A program made the position numbers and the translations under genes. A stretch of 64,000 bases of DNA from VGJW01 sp035285595 (GTDB lineage: Bacteria; Cyanobacteriota; Sericytochromatia; S15B-MN24; VGJW01): contig JAYKGV010000054.1 of assembly GCA_035285595.1 (NCBI GenBank), positions 1 through 64,000 on the forward strand. Direction: 5' to 3'. A model generated the notes under the pieces. It saw only the letters and a list, made by a program, of their open reading frames with translations. It did not search any database and had not been told where the DNA came from. Position 1 is the first letter of the stretch. Each line of letters starts with the position of its first letter. Shown here piece after piece: positions 18,301-27,079 of the stretch.

Positions 18301-20157
18301 TCAGTCACGCATGTATAGACCCCAGATATTCCAGATGGGCCCGCCGATGGGGGTGACCTTGAGGTTTCCGAAGCGGTTGCGCACAGGATAAAGCTGGATG
18401 CGATTGGCGATGTAGAGATACGGGACCTGGTCCGAAACCAGCCGCTGAAAGCCGTGATAGATCTCCTTGCGCTTGGTCTCGTCGAGAGTCGTCGCCCCTT
18501 TTTCGAACAGTCGATCCACTTCCTTTTCCCACGGTTCGGGTTGCCACGCCGTGCTCTTGGCCAGCTTCTGGTTGAACATGTGCAGGCGGCCTTCCGAGTG
18601 CCAGATGTTGCGACCATTGGCCGGGTCCAGCGAGCCGGTGAACCCCATAAGGACCGCTTCCCAGTCAAGTGAGCTCGAGGTCTTCTCCACGAGGACATTG
18701 AAGGTGATGGGCTGGAACTTGATGTCGATCCCGAGCTTGGCAAAGTCCGACTTCAGGATCTGGGCGATTTGCTTCCGTTCGCTGTTTTCAGAGTTGGTAT
18801 TCAGCGTAAAACTGACTGCATGGCCTGCTGGGTCCCTGAGCACGCCGCCGGCGTCCTTGCGGTAGCCTGCTTCGGCGAGGAGATTCTGTGCCTTTGCCAG
18901 ATCGAAAGGGTAAACCGTCACGTCCTTGGAGTAGAACGGGCTGGTTTGGCTCTCGCATGAAATCTGAGGCTGTGCAATGCCGAGATAGACGTTGCGGATG
19001 ATGCTCTGTTTGTCGATGGCGTGCGCGAGTGCGCGACGGAAACGGATGTCGCGGAACCACGTGCCCTTGACCTTGTCCACATAGGGAGTGCCATTCGGTC
19101 GGACGTCTCTGGTCTGGTTGAAGGTCAGGAACAAGGTCCCGAAATCTGGCCCCGCCTGGTAGATGGTGAAGTTGCTTGTCTTTTGCTTGGGTTGCAGGGC
19201 TCCGAAGTCCTGGCCACGTAGTGGGGCATCAACAAACAGGACGTCTGTTTCGCCGCTCGTGAACTTGAGAACACCGGCATTCTGGTCCTTCACGATGAAG
19301 ATGACCATGCCGTCGAGGTAGGGTAGCCGGTTGCCTTGGCCGTCCACCCTCCAATAGTAAGGGTTGCGCTTGTAGACGATGCGCTGCGACGGCACGAACT
19401 CGGCGAACATGAAGGGTCCCGAGCCTGGGATGGTGGTGACGTCGGTGGCGATCGTCCACATCTCGTTGAATCTGGGCTTGCCCGTTTTGGGATCCTTTTC
19501 GTTGACGGAGGCCTCAAGCGCATGCTTGGGCAGGATGGGCAATGCGGCGAACGTGCGCAGGAAAGGAGCGAAGGGCTTTGGCGTCCTGACCTGGATGCGG
19601 AGGTTGTCCAGCTTGCGCACGGTGGGCAACGCGTCTCCGATGGTCAGGATGTCCCGCCAATCCGTGGGGATGTCAGGATTGAAAACGATGCGGTTGAACG
19701 TGAAGTCCACGTCATCTGCCGTCAGAGGTTTCCCATCGGACCATTGCAGGCCTTTTCGCAAGGTGAACGTATAGGTGAGGTTGTCCTTGGAAACCTCCCA
19801 CTTCTCGGCCAAGGCCTCCTGCATCTTGCCGGTCAGGGCGTTTGTCTCCGCCATGCCTTCGAACAGGAACCCCAGGGGTGTCGTGGATGAGGTCTCCTGC
19901 GCCAGCGCCAGGTTGAAGGTCTTGGGGTCGGAAATCATGGCTGCCATGAGGCGTCCCCCGTAGGTGCCGATGCCTCCATGCAGAGCATCGGGCGGAGGGG
20001 CCTCCACCCGTGCAGGCTTGACAGTCGTGGCATCCGTCGGCCACTCGGGCTTGCCGCCCTTGGGGGTCGTGGATCCTCCACGGTCCGTTCCTGTGCACGC
20101 CACCAGCAAAGCGGTACAGGCGGCCAGCAGGACCCTGAAGGAACGATGAGCGGTCAT
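18301..20157 (-). CDS. Peptide-binding lipoprotein of ABC importer (SBP family 5)
   Basis: A 618-residue extracytoplasmic solute-binding protein that delivers oligopeptides to the OppB/OppC-like pair. The chosen ATG gives a lipoprotein signal with lipobox LLVAC at about residues 14-18; a longer open frame upstream would bury this signal. Family landmarks are LAEKWEVSKDNLTYTFTLRK, WSDGKPLTADDVDFTFNRI, and in the C-terminal half FDLAKAQNLLAEAGYRKDAGG. The first of three adjacent transporter genes on this strand, it starts 64 bases after the secG stop. Confidence 0.9.
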   Translation of the reverse strand: MTAHRSFRVLLAACTALLVACTGTDRGGSTTPKGGKPEWPTDATTVKPARVEAPPPDALHGGIGTYGGRLMAAMISDPKTFNLALAQETSSTTPLGFLFEGMAETNALTGKMQEALAEKWEVSKDNLTYTFTLRKGLQWSDGKPLTADDVDFTFNRIVFNPDIPTDWRDILTIGDALPTVRKLDNLRIQVRTPKPFAPFLRTFAALPILPKHALEASVNEKDPKTGKPRFNEMWTIATDVTTIPGSGPFMFAEFVPSQRIVYKRNPYYWRVDGQGNRLPYLDGMVIFIVKDQNAGVLKFTSGETDVLFVDAPLRGQDFGALQPKQKTSNFTIYQAGPDFGTLFLTFNQTRDVRPNGTPYVDKVKGTWFRDIRFRRALAHAIDKQSIIRNVYLGIAQPQISCESQTSPFYSKDVTVYPFDLAKAQNLLAEAGYRKDAGGVLRDPAGHAVSFTLNTNSENSERKQIAQILKSDFAKLGIDIKFQPITFNVLVEKTSSSLDWEAVLMGFTGSLDPANGRNIWHSEGRLHMFNQKLAKSTAWQPEPWEKEVDRLFEKGATTLDETKRKEIYHGFQRLVSDQVPYLYIANRIQLYPVRNRFGNLKVTPIGGPIWNIWGLYMRD

Positions 20158-20221
20158 GGGCGGCGGACTCCGGCTTGGTGTGAGGACGGCGTTCAGGTCA
20201 GGAGCGAGGTCGTCAGGACCC

Positions 20222-20461
20222 TCAGATGCCAGGACGCGCCAGAATGGCAAGGCCAATCGCTGTCAGGAACCATGCTCCCGTAATAAAAGCCGTTACCCGA
20301 TTGAGACCGGCCTCGACCCCTTTCTGACTGCCGAACACGTGGGCGGATCCCCCGATGCCGGCGAGGCCTTCGCCTTTGGCCGAGTGCAACAGGACCCCCA
20401 CGATGAGGGCGAGGGACAGCGTCAGCTGCAGGGCAGTCAAGACGATTTCGAGGAACTTCAC
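20222..20461 (-). CDS. secG: Preprotein translocase subunit SecG
   Basis: A 79-residue inner-membrane subunit that assists the SecYEG channel. It has the two expected hydrophobic helices (about 5-27 and 52-75), separated by the conserved GLAGIGGSAHVFGSQKG region. It lies 42 bases downstream of accA on the same strand, a position not obviously linked to its function. Confidence 0.88.
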   Translation of the reverse strand: MKFLEIVLTALQLTLSLALIVGVLLHSAKGEGLAGIGGSAHVFGSQKGVEAGLNRVTAFITGAWFLTAIGLAILARPGI

Positions 20462-20503
20462 CGGTCGAGCGCCTTCCTTTTCTTGATGGTTTTATAACAC
20501 GGG

Positions 20504-21475
20504 CTAGAAGATCTCGGCATGATGGCCCATCCGTGCGAACTTGGCGTCTCGCGCTTCCATCAGGTTGATGGTGGGCTGTCTGACCAGTTCCTGCAGGGCC
20601 TGGTCCAGGGCTTCGGCCAGCAACTGCGGTGCCTGTACGGGGTCGCGATGGGCGCCGCCGGGGGGCTCTGGAACGATGCCGTCGATGATGCCGAGATCGA
20701 CCAGGTCGGGTGCCGTCATCCGCAGGGCCTCGGCCGCCTGCATGGCGCGGCTGCCATCTTTCCACAGGATGGCCGCGCAGCCCTCGGGCGAGATGACCGC
20801 ATAGTAGGAATGTTCAAGCATCAAAATACGATCGGCGATACCTATGCCCAAGGCTCCGCCCGAGGAGCCCTCCCCGATGACAATCGACACGATGGGCACG
20901 GGAAGGCGGGCCATTTCCATCATATTGCGGGCGATAGCGATGGATTGCCCCCGAGCTTCGGCGTCGATGCCCGGGTAGGCCCCAGGAGTGTCGATGAACG
21001 TAACGATCGGCATGCCGAACTTTGCGGCATGCCTGAAAAGGCGGAGCGCCTTGCGATAGCCTTCCGGATGGGCCATGCCGAAGTTTCGGGCCAGGTTGTC
21101 CTTGGTGTCGCGGCCTTTTTGGTGCCCCACGAACATCACCGTCCGGCCACGGAAGATTCCGGGCCCACCGACAATGGCTTTGTCGTCGAAGCCTTGTCTG
21201 TCGCCATGCAGTTCGAAGAAAGCCGTCGTGATGGCCTGGATATGGTCCAAGGTCGTGGGGCGGGCGGGGTGCCGGGCAATCTGGACGCGCTGCGAGGGCT
21301 TGAGGTTGCGCATGACCGCCAACCGCACCTGGCTCAGGCGCTCTTCCAGACGGGCCACCTCCGCTGACATGTCGACGGGGCTCGCAGCCGCCAGCGTGCG
21401 GAATCGCCCCAATTCCTCCTCGATGTCGAGGATGGGACGCTCGAATTCCAGGACAAGGCGAGGGGGATGGCTCAT
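20504..21475 (-). CDS. accA: Acetyl-CoA carboxylase carboxyltransferase, alpha subunit
   Basis: Transfers the carboxyl group from biotin to acetyl-CoA, the committed step of fatty acid synthesis. The 323 residues match AccA. Visible are the N-terminal coiled region, ARHPARPTTLDHIQAI, FVGHQKGRDTKDNL, FIDTPGAYPGIDAEARGQ, and IGEGSSGGALGIGIAD with the oxyanion-hole glycines. The ATG overlaps the accD stop by 4 bases (ATGA), keeping the two subunits in balance. Confidence 0.96.
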   Translation of the reverse strand: MSHPPRLVLEFERPILDIEEELGRFRTLAAASPVDMSAEVARLEERLSQVRLAVMRNLKPSQRVQIARHPARPTTLDHIQAITTAFFELHGDRQGFDDKAIVGGPGIFRGRTVMFVGHQKGRDTKDNLARNFGMAHPEGYRKALRLFRHAAKFGMPIVTFIDTPGAYPGIDAEARGQSIAIARNMMEMARLPVPIVSIVIGEGSSGGALGIGIADRILMLEHSYYAVISPEGCAAILWKDGSRAMQAAEALRMTAPDLVDLGIIDGIVPEPPGGAHRDPVQAPQLLAEALDQALQELVRQPTINLMEARDAKFARMGHHAEIF

Positions 21476-22341
21476 GCCGGAACACCTCGATGCATGGCGA
21501 GCAACTGCGCCAATACCTCGCGCAAGCGTCCTCGGGGCACAAGCATGTCAATCTGCCCGTGCTTCATCAGCCATTCCGCCGTCTGGAACTCGAGCGGGGT
21601 TTTCTGGCGAATGGTCTGTTCGATGACGCGGCGGCCCGCGAATCCGATGGTGGCCCCGGGCTCTGCGAGGATCAGATCGGCAAGGGTGGCGAAAGAGGCC
21701 GAGACTCCGCCCGTGGTCGGGTCGGCCAGCACCGAGATGTAGAGGCGTCCGGCTTCGTGCAGACGGGCCAGTGCAACCGACGTCTTGGCCATCTGCATCA
21801 GCGAGAGGGTGCCTTCTTGCATCCGGGCCCCGCCTGATGCCGTGACCACAATCAGGTCCTTGCCTTCGACGCAAGCGGCATCGATGATGCGTGCCACGCG
21901 CTCCCCGACCACCGAGCCCATCGATCCCCCCATGAACCCGAAGTCCATGATGGCCAGGGCTACGTCACGGCCATGGATTTTGCCCATCCCCGTGATGACC
22001 GCCTCAGCCGCAGGGTCTGCGGCCTGGGCTTGCGCCAGTCGGCGCGCATAGGGACGCGTATCCGAGAAGTTGAGAGGGTCCAGAGAACGTAGTTCTCGCC
22101 CTCGTTCTTGAAAAGTACCGGGGTCGACCATCGTCGAGAGGCGAGTCCGCCCGTCCAGCCGGAAATGGTGGCCGCACGACGGACAGACGTGCAGGTTGGC
22201 CTCGAGGTCCTTGTTGTAGATGGCTCCGCCACAAGCGGGACACTTGGTCCAGAGTCCGTCCGGCATGTCGCGGCGGATGCGCTCCGTGTCGACGAGCGAG
22301 CGCTCCTTTTTTCGGGTCTCGAACCAGTCGCGGAGTGTCAT
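21472..22341 (-). CDS. accD: Acetyl-CoA carboxylase carboxyltransferase, beta subunit
   Basis: The zinc-ribbon subunit that pairs with AccA. It has 289 residues when started at ATG 22341 (MTLRDWFETRKK), which aligns with the short N-terminus of Bacillus-type AccD. The ribbon CPACGG...CPSCGHH lies near residues 30-55, followed by the crotonase-fold core with VTASGGARMQEGTLSLMQMAKTS and DPTTGGVSASFA. A second ATG at 22350 would sit inside a -10-like element, so 22341 is preferred. It is divergent from the carbonic-anhydrase-like gene. Confidence 0.95.
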   Translation of the reverse strand: MTLRDWFETRKKERSLVDTERIRRDMPDGLWTKCPACGGAIYNKDLEANLHVCPSCGHHFRLDGRTRLSTMVDPGTFQERGRELRSLDPLNFSDTRPYARRLAQAQAADPAAEAVITGMGKIHGRDVALAIMDFGFMGGSMGSVVGERVARIIDAACVEGKDLIVVTASGGARMQEGTLSLMQMAKTSVALARLHEAGRLYISVLADPTTGGVSASFATLADLILAEPGATIGFAGRRVIEQTIRQKTPLEFQTAEWLMKHGQIDMLVPRGRLREVLAQLLAMHRGVPA

Positions 22342-22349
22342 GGGCCGCA

Positions 22350-22358
22350 TGCTAGCAT
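22350..22358 (-). promoter_or_regulatory. Extended -10-like element close to the accD start
   Basis: On the minus strand TGC precedes TAGCAT (22355-22350), an extended -10 pattern. Only 7 bases separate it from ATG 22341, so initiation at the usual distance would yield an mRNA beginning at or next to the start codon. No good -35 or Shine-Dalgarno is seen. Confidence 0.3.
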
Positions 22359-22402
22359 GGCCCGCCCATAGGGCCGTTGCTCCAGCTTGTCGGGAGGCAC
22401 TC

Positions 22403-22936
22403 GTGCAGACCCCATTGAACCGTCCGAACCTAGCGGAAGATGTCTGGGTGGCTCCCGGAGCCGTCGTGGTAGGTGACGTCTCTCTCGATCGGGAAGTCTC
22501 CGTCTGGTTCCACGCGACCTTGCGGGCCGATGTCGCGCCCGTCAGGATCGGCGAGGGTACCAATATTCAAGATGGCGCCGTGGTCCACGTTGATGCGGAT
22601 GCCCCCTGCGTCGTCGGCCGCTACTGTACGCTGGGGCACGGGGCGATCGTTCACGGAGCCACCATCGGAGACCATGTGTTGGTGGGGATTCGTGCCACGG
22701 TGTTGTCAGGGGCCGTAGTGGGCAATGATGTCCTGATCGGGGCAGGAGCCTTGGTCACGGGAGGGGAGAGAATACCTGATGGGGTACTCGTCCTGGGGAT
22801 GCCAGCCCGCGTCGTTCGGGCGCTGACCGAGGAGGAGATCGAAGGGCTTCGTCGCTCGGCACGACACTATGTGGCCAATGCCGCCCGCTATCGAGCCGCC
22901 GGAATCGAGGATCCCGCCCGGGGTTGGCCCGGATGA
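22403..22936 (+). CDS. Gamma-carbonic-anhydrase-family protein (left-handed beta-helix)
   Basis: A 177-residue hexapeptide-repeat protein of the YrdA/gamma-CA type. Turns of the beta-helix are visible from VWVAPGAVVVGDVSLDREVSVWF to VGNDVLIGAGALVTGG, with His residues placed as in the zinc site (VVHVD, LGHGAIVHG). The GTG start is supported by GGGAGG at 22392-22397, 5 bases upstream. Members either hydrate CO2 or act as zinc-binding acyltransferase-like proteins, so the function is not certain. It ends one base before the convergent phospholipase D gene. Confidence 0.85.
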   Translation: MQTPLNRPNLAEDVWVAPGAVVVGDVSLDREVSVWFHATLRADVAPVRIGEGTNIQDGAVVHVDADAPCVVGRYCTLGHGAIVHGATIGDHVLVGIRATVLSGAVVGNDVLIGAGALVTGGERIPDGVLVLGMPARVVRALTEEEIEGLRRSARHYVANAARYRAAGIEDPARGWPG

Positions 22937-22937
22937 G

Positions 22938-24185
22938 CTACAGGTAGTCGTTGAACCACTCGGCCAGCAGGACCGAGATCCAAGACTTGGGTTGGATCTC
23001 GAGATCGTGGTCGGTCGGCGGCCGTGACGTCGCCCAATCGGCCTCGAAAATCCTGCGCTCGGCTTCCGAGACGAATCCGGGCGTCGTGAACGCGAGGGAG
23101 ACTTCTAGGTTCTCGAACATGCTGCGTGCATCCGCGTTGGCCGAGCCCAAGATGACCATGCGGTCGTCGATGGACCAGTACTTGACGTGACTGAAATTCC
23201 GATCGAAGAGGCGGACGTCGATACCTGCATCTCGCATGATGCGGCCATAGTGCTTGTTGACTGTCCTGAAGATCTTCGAGTCGTTGGCCACAGGTAGCAG
23301 GACCTGAACCTCGACCCCGCGGCGTCGGGCTGCGACGAGCTCGTCAATGAGCGTGTCTTCGCTGACGTAGATGTGGAACATCCGAATCCGCTCGCGCGCG
23401 GCTCGAAGTGTTCGGACGAGAGCGCCGTGAAGCTCGTGCTTGCGCCTCGGGTCGCGGGGGTTGGTGACGGCCAGGGCCGCGACGTGGTGGCCGGCAGGTA
23501 CCGGTCCAGGTACCAGATCCAGACTTTCGTTCGGGCCGTCTCCCGATGAATTCCAATCAGCCTGGAATTCGCGGTGCATGAGCCAGGCGGCGCTTCCCCG
23601 CACGTCGACCAGCAGGTCGTGCCACGAGGCGGCATATTCGTCCCCGACGTTCATGCCGCCGGTGAGCCCCCGTGTGCCGTCGGCCAGGTAGAGCTTGCGA
23701 TGGGTGAGGTGCAGGTCGGCCGACCGCACCAGCTTGCGGTTGTAAAGCCTGACCGGAATGCCTGCATCCGTAAGGATGGTCGTCACGGCGCGATCGGTCT
23801 CCCAGTGCCTTGAACCGAAGGTGTCGAGGATGACTCGCACGTCCACGCCGGCGCGCTTCCGTTCCCGCAGGGCCTTGGCCAGCGCGATGCCTGTCGCGTC
23901 GTGATGCCAGATGAAGGTCTCGATCCAGAGGCTCTTGCGGGCGCTGCGCACCAAATCGTGCAGGGCACCGAAGCCCTCCGCCCCATCGACGTGGAGTGCG
24001 ACGGCGTTGTCTGCCGTCGGGCGGACGGCCAACCCTGCACCAAAGGCTTGCATCAGGGCTTCCGCGCGGCTGTCGTGTGCTGCCGTCCGATGGGTGCCAG
24101 TCTCCGAACGAAGACTCGGCAGCGGTCCGCCACACCCTTGGGTGAGGAGGGCAAGCACGACCAGAATGCCGGAGAGGAGGCGCAC
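22938..24185 (-). CDS. Phospholipase D / cardiolipin synthase-like lipoprotein
   Basis: A 415-residue PLD-superfamily enzyme with two HKD motifs: HRKLYLADG around residue 165 and HVKYWSIDD around residue 345, each followed by a Gly/Asn segment (GGMNVG, GSANAD). The N-terminus has a lipobox (ALLTQGCGG), so the mature enzyme is probably anchored on the outer side of the inner membrane or sent to the outer membrane. Cardiolipin synthesis or phosphatidyl transfer is likely. The lipoprotein signal sets it apart from the classic Cls with two N-terminal helices. Confidence 0.87.
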   Translation of the reverse strand: MRLLSGILVVLALLTQGCGGPLPSLRSETGTHRTAAHDSRAEALMQAFGAGLAVRPTADNAVALHVDGAEGFGALHDLVRSARKSLWIETFIWHHDATGIALAKALRERKRAGVDVRVILDTFGSRHWETDRAVTTILTDAGIPVRLYNRKLVRSADLHLTHRKLYLADGTRGLTGGMNVGDEYAASWHDLLVDVRGSAAWLMHREFQADWNSSGDGPNESLDLVPGPVPAGHHVAALAVTNPRDPRRKHELHGALVRTLRAARERIRMFHIYVSEDTLIDELVAARRRGVEVQVLLPVANDSKIFRTVNKHYGRIMRDAGIDVRLFDRNFSHVKYWSIDDRMVILGSANADARSMFENLEVSLAFTTPGFVSEAERRIFEADWATSRPPTDHDLEIQPKSWISVLLAEWFNDYL

Positions 24186-24261
24186 AGTGGGTTATGGGTG
24201 CTTTCCCCAAAAGACTTACGTGATTTAAGCTCGTCTTCACTGTTCCGGAAGGAGATTGCCG

Positions 24262-25203
24262 ATGGCGCGTCTGGTCTTCATGGGTACCCCGCAGTTCGCG
24301 GTACCGGCCCTCAAGGGCTTGCTCGAGGCAGGACACGAGGTCCTTGCGGTCGTGACCCAGCCTGATCGTCCGAGCGGCAGGGGGCAGAAGCTCGTGGCTT
24401 GTCCCGTAAAACTGCAGGCTCTCGAGTCCGGGATCGAGATCCTGCAGCCGGAGCGCCTCCGCAGGGATGAGGACACGAAGTTCCGGCTGGCCGGACTAGG
24501 AGCTGATGCTTTCATCGTGGTGGCTTATGGCCAGATCCTGCCGGCCGAGGTGCTGGCCATGCCTCGCAAAGGCTGCCTGAACATCCATGGCAGCCTGCTG
24601 CCTCGTCATCGTGGGGCGGCGCCGGTTGCGCGGGCCATTCTGGCTGGTGATGAAGTCACGGGGGTCTCACTCATGCGCCTGGATGAAGGCATGGATACGG
24701 GGCCTGTGGTGGCGGAAGCACGGACCTCCATAGGGCGTGGTGAAACCGCCGGCGAGCTGGCCACGCGCCTGTCGCGCCTCGGCGCCGAGCTTCTGGTTCG
24801 CGAACTTGGGCCTTGGCTGGAAGGTCTGCGACCGGAAGCGGCACAAGATGAAGCTTCGGCCACCTTGGCACCCAAGCTGGAGAAGGCCGAAGGTTGGCTG
24901 GATTGGCATCTGCCTGCGGATATCCTTGAGCGCAGGGTTCGTGGTGTGTCCCCCTGGCCCGGAGCGCGCACGCGTATCGGTGCGGACGAGGTCAAGATCC
25001 ACGCCGTCAGCGTGGGACCCGAAGTGCCTCCGGGCACGGAGCCGGGCGTGGTCCTGGCCATGGGGCCTTCCGGCTGGCAGGTCGCTTGTGGTGAAGGCAG
25101 CTTGATGCTCGAAGAAGTGCAATGGCCGGGGAGGAAGTCCATGGCGGCCGTCGACGCCGCGAGAGGTTTTCCTGAGCTGGTGCCGGGCACTCGGCTGGAG
25201 TGA
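24262..25203 (+). CDS. fmt: Methionyl-tRNA formyltransferase
   Basis: Formylates initiator Met-tRNA. The 313 residues begin with RLVFMGTPQFAVPALKGLLEAG. The catalytic region FIVVAYGQILP...GCLNIHGSLLPRHRGAAPVARAI carries the Asn-His-Asp set, with SLLPRxRG the folate-site signature. ATG 24262 has GGAAGGAG (24247-24254) 7 bases upstream, so an upstream TTG at 24256 is rejected. It stands alone between the PLD gene and folK; the often adjacent def is not here. Confidence 0.96.
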   Translation: MARLVFMGTPQFAVPALKGLLEAGHEVLAVVTQPDRPSGRGQKLVACPVKLQALESGIEILQPERLRRDEDTKFRLAGLGADAFIVVAYGQILPAEVLAMPRKGCLNIHGSLLPRHRGAAPVARAILAGDEVTGVSLMRLDEGMDTGPVVAEARTSIGRGETAGELATRLSRLGAELLVRELGPWLEGLRPEAAQDEASATLAPKLEKAEGWLDWHLPADILERRVRGVSPWPGARTRIGADEVKIHAVSVGPEVPPGTEPGVVLAMGPSGWQVACGEGSLMLEEVQWPGRKSMAAVDAARGFPELVPGTRLE

Positions 25204-25237
25204 CGGGGTACTGCCGGGCAATCCGTCCCGGATTCTC

Positions 25238-25729
25238 TCAGGAGTGGGCCAGACGACGCACCACGGTCGTGGCCGAGAGGTTCGACAAAAGCTCGCTTAC
25301 CGTTTGGCCGAGAATAGGGTGGGTGGCCTCAGGCGCAATCTCCGCGAGGGGCACGAGCACGAAAGCTCGGTCATGCATCCGGATGTGCGGGATGATGAGC
25401 CGAGGCTCTGCCACGAGCAGGTCATCATAGAGCAGGATGTCGAGATCGATGGCGCGAGGGCCCCAGGTGACCGACTGTTCGCGTTGCATCTCGGCTTCCA
25501 GGCCCTGCAGCGCGTCCAGAAGGGTCATGGGCGCCAGCTGGGTCTCGATGCGGACGACGGCATTGACGAACCACGGCTGGTCCGGCATCTCGAGGGGCTC
25601 GGTCTCGTACAGCTCAGAGTGACTGCGCACCTCGATCTGCGGATGCTTGGAGAGCTTTGCCACGGCACGGGTGACGAAGTCCGCGCGGTCGCCCACATTC
25701 GATCCCAACGACACGAAAACGGTCGCCAA
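25238..25729 (-). CDS. folK: 2-amino-4-hydroxy-6-hydroxymethyldihydropteridine diphosphokinase
   Basis: Transfers pyrophosphate from ATP to the pterin in folate synthesis. The 163 residues contain the N-terminal FVSLGSNVGDR, YETEPLEMPDQPWFVNAVV, and the signature WGPRAIDLDILLYDD followed by PHIRMHDRAFVLVPL. The TTG start is chosen because GGAGG ends 5 bases upstream and the frame before it is low-complexity; ATG 25762 is the alternative. It converges on fmt. Confidence 0.93.
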   Translation of the reverse strand: MATVFVSLGSNVGDRADFVTRAVAKLSKHPQIEVRSHSELYETEPLEMPDQPWFVNAVVRIETQLAPMTLLDALQGLEAEMQREQSVTWGPRAIDLDILLYDDLLVAEPRLIIPHIRMHDRAFVLVPLAEIAPEATHPILGQTVSELLSNLSATTVVRRLAHS

Positions 25730-25783
25730 GCGTTCCTCCCCCGGGACAGCTCCCGGCCCCAAGGCCCCCTTGCCCCCGGGTTC

Positions 25784-25792
25784 ATCATAGCA
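25784..25792 (-). promoter_or_regulatory. Extended -10 promoter element of folK
   Basis: TGCTATGAT on the minus strand fits the extended -10 pattern TGnTATAAT with one mismatch, 54 bases upstream of the folK TTG. A near-identical element (TGGTATGAT) lies before ylqD. No -35 is needed for this class. Confidence 0.4.
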
Positions 25793-25819
25793 TCCGGCCG
25801 GAGATGATCCCGACCACTT

Positions 25820-25836
25820 CCCGGCCTCAGGCCGGG
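25820..25836 (-). terminator. Perfect hairpin with the Roadblock-gene stop codon as loop
   Basis: CCCGGCC (25820-25826) and GGCCGGG (25830-25836) form a perfect 7-bp GC stem. The three-base loop is exactly the TGA stop of the Roadblock gene. There is no U-tract, so it may act as a 3'-end stabiliser or weak terminator between this operon and folK. Confidence 0.4.
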
Positions 25837-26249
25837 TGGTGCATCTGGTTGATCTCGCTGGTCAGCGCAACCGCGGTCTGCTGGGCCTGGACCTTGACGA
25901 GGCCCGTTTTGGTCTGGTCGTCGAAGACCACGACCAGAATGTCGTTGGTTCCAAGTGCGTACATAAATACAGAAGCCCGTTCACCCTGCTGGAACATGGC
26001 TTGGAACTCGGTTTCGCCGATCATGCGGGCGACGGCGCGGGTCGAGGCAAAGGCGCCGCTCACGAGGGAAGCCATGGCCTGACAATCCAGCCCCTGCGTA
26101 TCACCTTGAGTCGCAAGGACCTGTCCTGACTTCTCGATCAAGAGGGCGGCCACCGCATCCACGTCACGTACGAGTCCCTGCAGGAGCTTGTGGATCCGCT
26201 GGATCCCGTCCTCGGTGACGACGAAGTTCGTCAGAATCTTGTTGATCAC
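25827..26249 (-). CDS. Roadblock/LC7 domain protein (MglB-like)
   Basis: A 140-residue single-domain protein. LLQGLVRDVDAVAALLIEKSGQVLA at residues 20-50 and the later FDDQTKTGLVKVQAQQTAVAL follow the Roadblock/LC7 fold. Members dimerise and regulate small Ras-like GTPases such as MglA, often in polarity or motility. The GTG start overlaps the trmD stop (GTGA), which fixes the start and couples the two. No partner GTPase is in the window. The phenylalanine-rich FQAMFQQGERASVFMYAL segment is typical of the dimer strand. Confidence 0.82.
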   Translation of the reverse strand: MINKILTNFVVTEDGIQRIHKLLQGLVRDVDAVAALLIEKSGQVLATQGDTQGLDCQAMASLVSGAFASTRAVARMIGETEFQAMFQQGERASVFMYALGTNDILVVVFDDQTKTGLVKVQAQQTAVALTSEINQMHHPA

Positions 26250-27079
26250 GGGTTGGTTCCGTGCGACCGATGAGGTCGGCGCACATCCCGGCCATCGTAC
26301 CCCCCGGGGAGCAATCGTAACGCTTCCTCCGGCGTGGCGCGCCGAGCCTCGAGGTGATCCAGCCAAGCACGTTCCTCGGGAGCCAGCCGAGCAGTCGCGA
26401 GCAAGTCGGGCCTTCTCGCCCAGGTTCGGAGAACGGCTTGCCAACGACGCCAGCGCCCTACGGCCCCATGATCCCCCGACCGAAGGATGTCGGGTACCTC
26501 CCATCCCCGGAAGGAGGCGGGCCTGGTGTAGTGCGGCCAATCGAGCAAGCCGTCCGCGAAACTGTCCTCGTGGGGCGATGCCCCATGCCCGATGACCCCG
26601 GGCACGAAGCGCAGCAAGGCATCCACCATGACCATGACCGGCAGCTCGCCCCCCGTAAGCACGTAGTCGCCCAGGGAGACATCTTCGGTCACGAGATGTT
26701 CACGCACGCGTTCGTCGATGCCTTCGTAGTGACCGCAGACGAAGATCAAGCGAGGCAGCGAGGCCCATCGGACCGCCGTGGAGTGATCGAACCGCCTTCC
26801 CTGCGGGCAGGGCATGATCATGGGTGTACCAGGGGGGGCGGCCAAAGCCTCCACGGCGTCGAAGACGATGTCGGGCTTCAGCACCATGCCAGGGCCGCCC
26901 CCGAAGGGACGATCGTCTGCCGTGCCATGCCTGTCGGTGGCGTGGGCTCTCATGTCATGCACACGCAGGTCGACAAGGCTCCGCTCCCTGGCTTTGCCGA
27001 CAAGGCTCTCCGTGAAGGGGCCCTGGAACATTCCCGGAAACAGGGTGACGACGTCGATGCGCGGGACCGTGGGGCTCAT
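26246..27079 (-). CDS. trmD: tRNA (guanine37-N1)-methyltransferase
   Basis: Methylates G37 of tRNAs reading CNN and some other codons, preventing frameshifts. It has the SPOUT trefoil-knot fold. The 277 residues show IDVVTLFPGMF, the DDRPFGGGPGMVLKP substrate loop, the SAM knot LIFVCGHYEGIDERV, and SLGDYVLTGGELPVMVMVDA. The C-terminus is about 25 residues longer than usual and Arg/His-rich. It overlaps rimM by 4 bases. Confidence 0.97.
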   Translation of the reverse strand: MSPTVPRIDVVTLFPGMFQGPFTESLVGKARERSLVDLRVHDMRAHATDRHGTADDRPFGGGPGMVLKPDIVFDAVEALAAPPGTPMIMPCPQGRRFDHSTAVRWASLPRLIFVCGHYEGIDERVREHLVTEDVSLGDYVLTGGELPVMVMVDALLRFVPGVIGHGASPHEDSFADGLLDWPHYTRPASFRGWEVPDILRSGDHGAVGRWRRWQAVLRTWARRPDLLATARLAPEERAWLDHLEARRATPEEALRLLPGGYDGRDVRRPHRSHGTNP

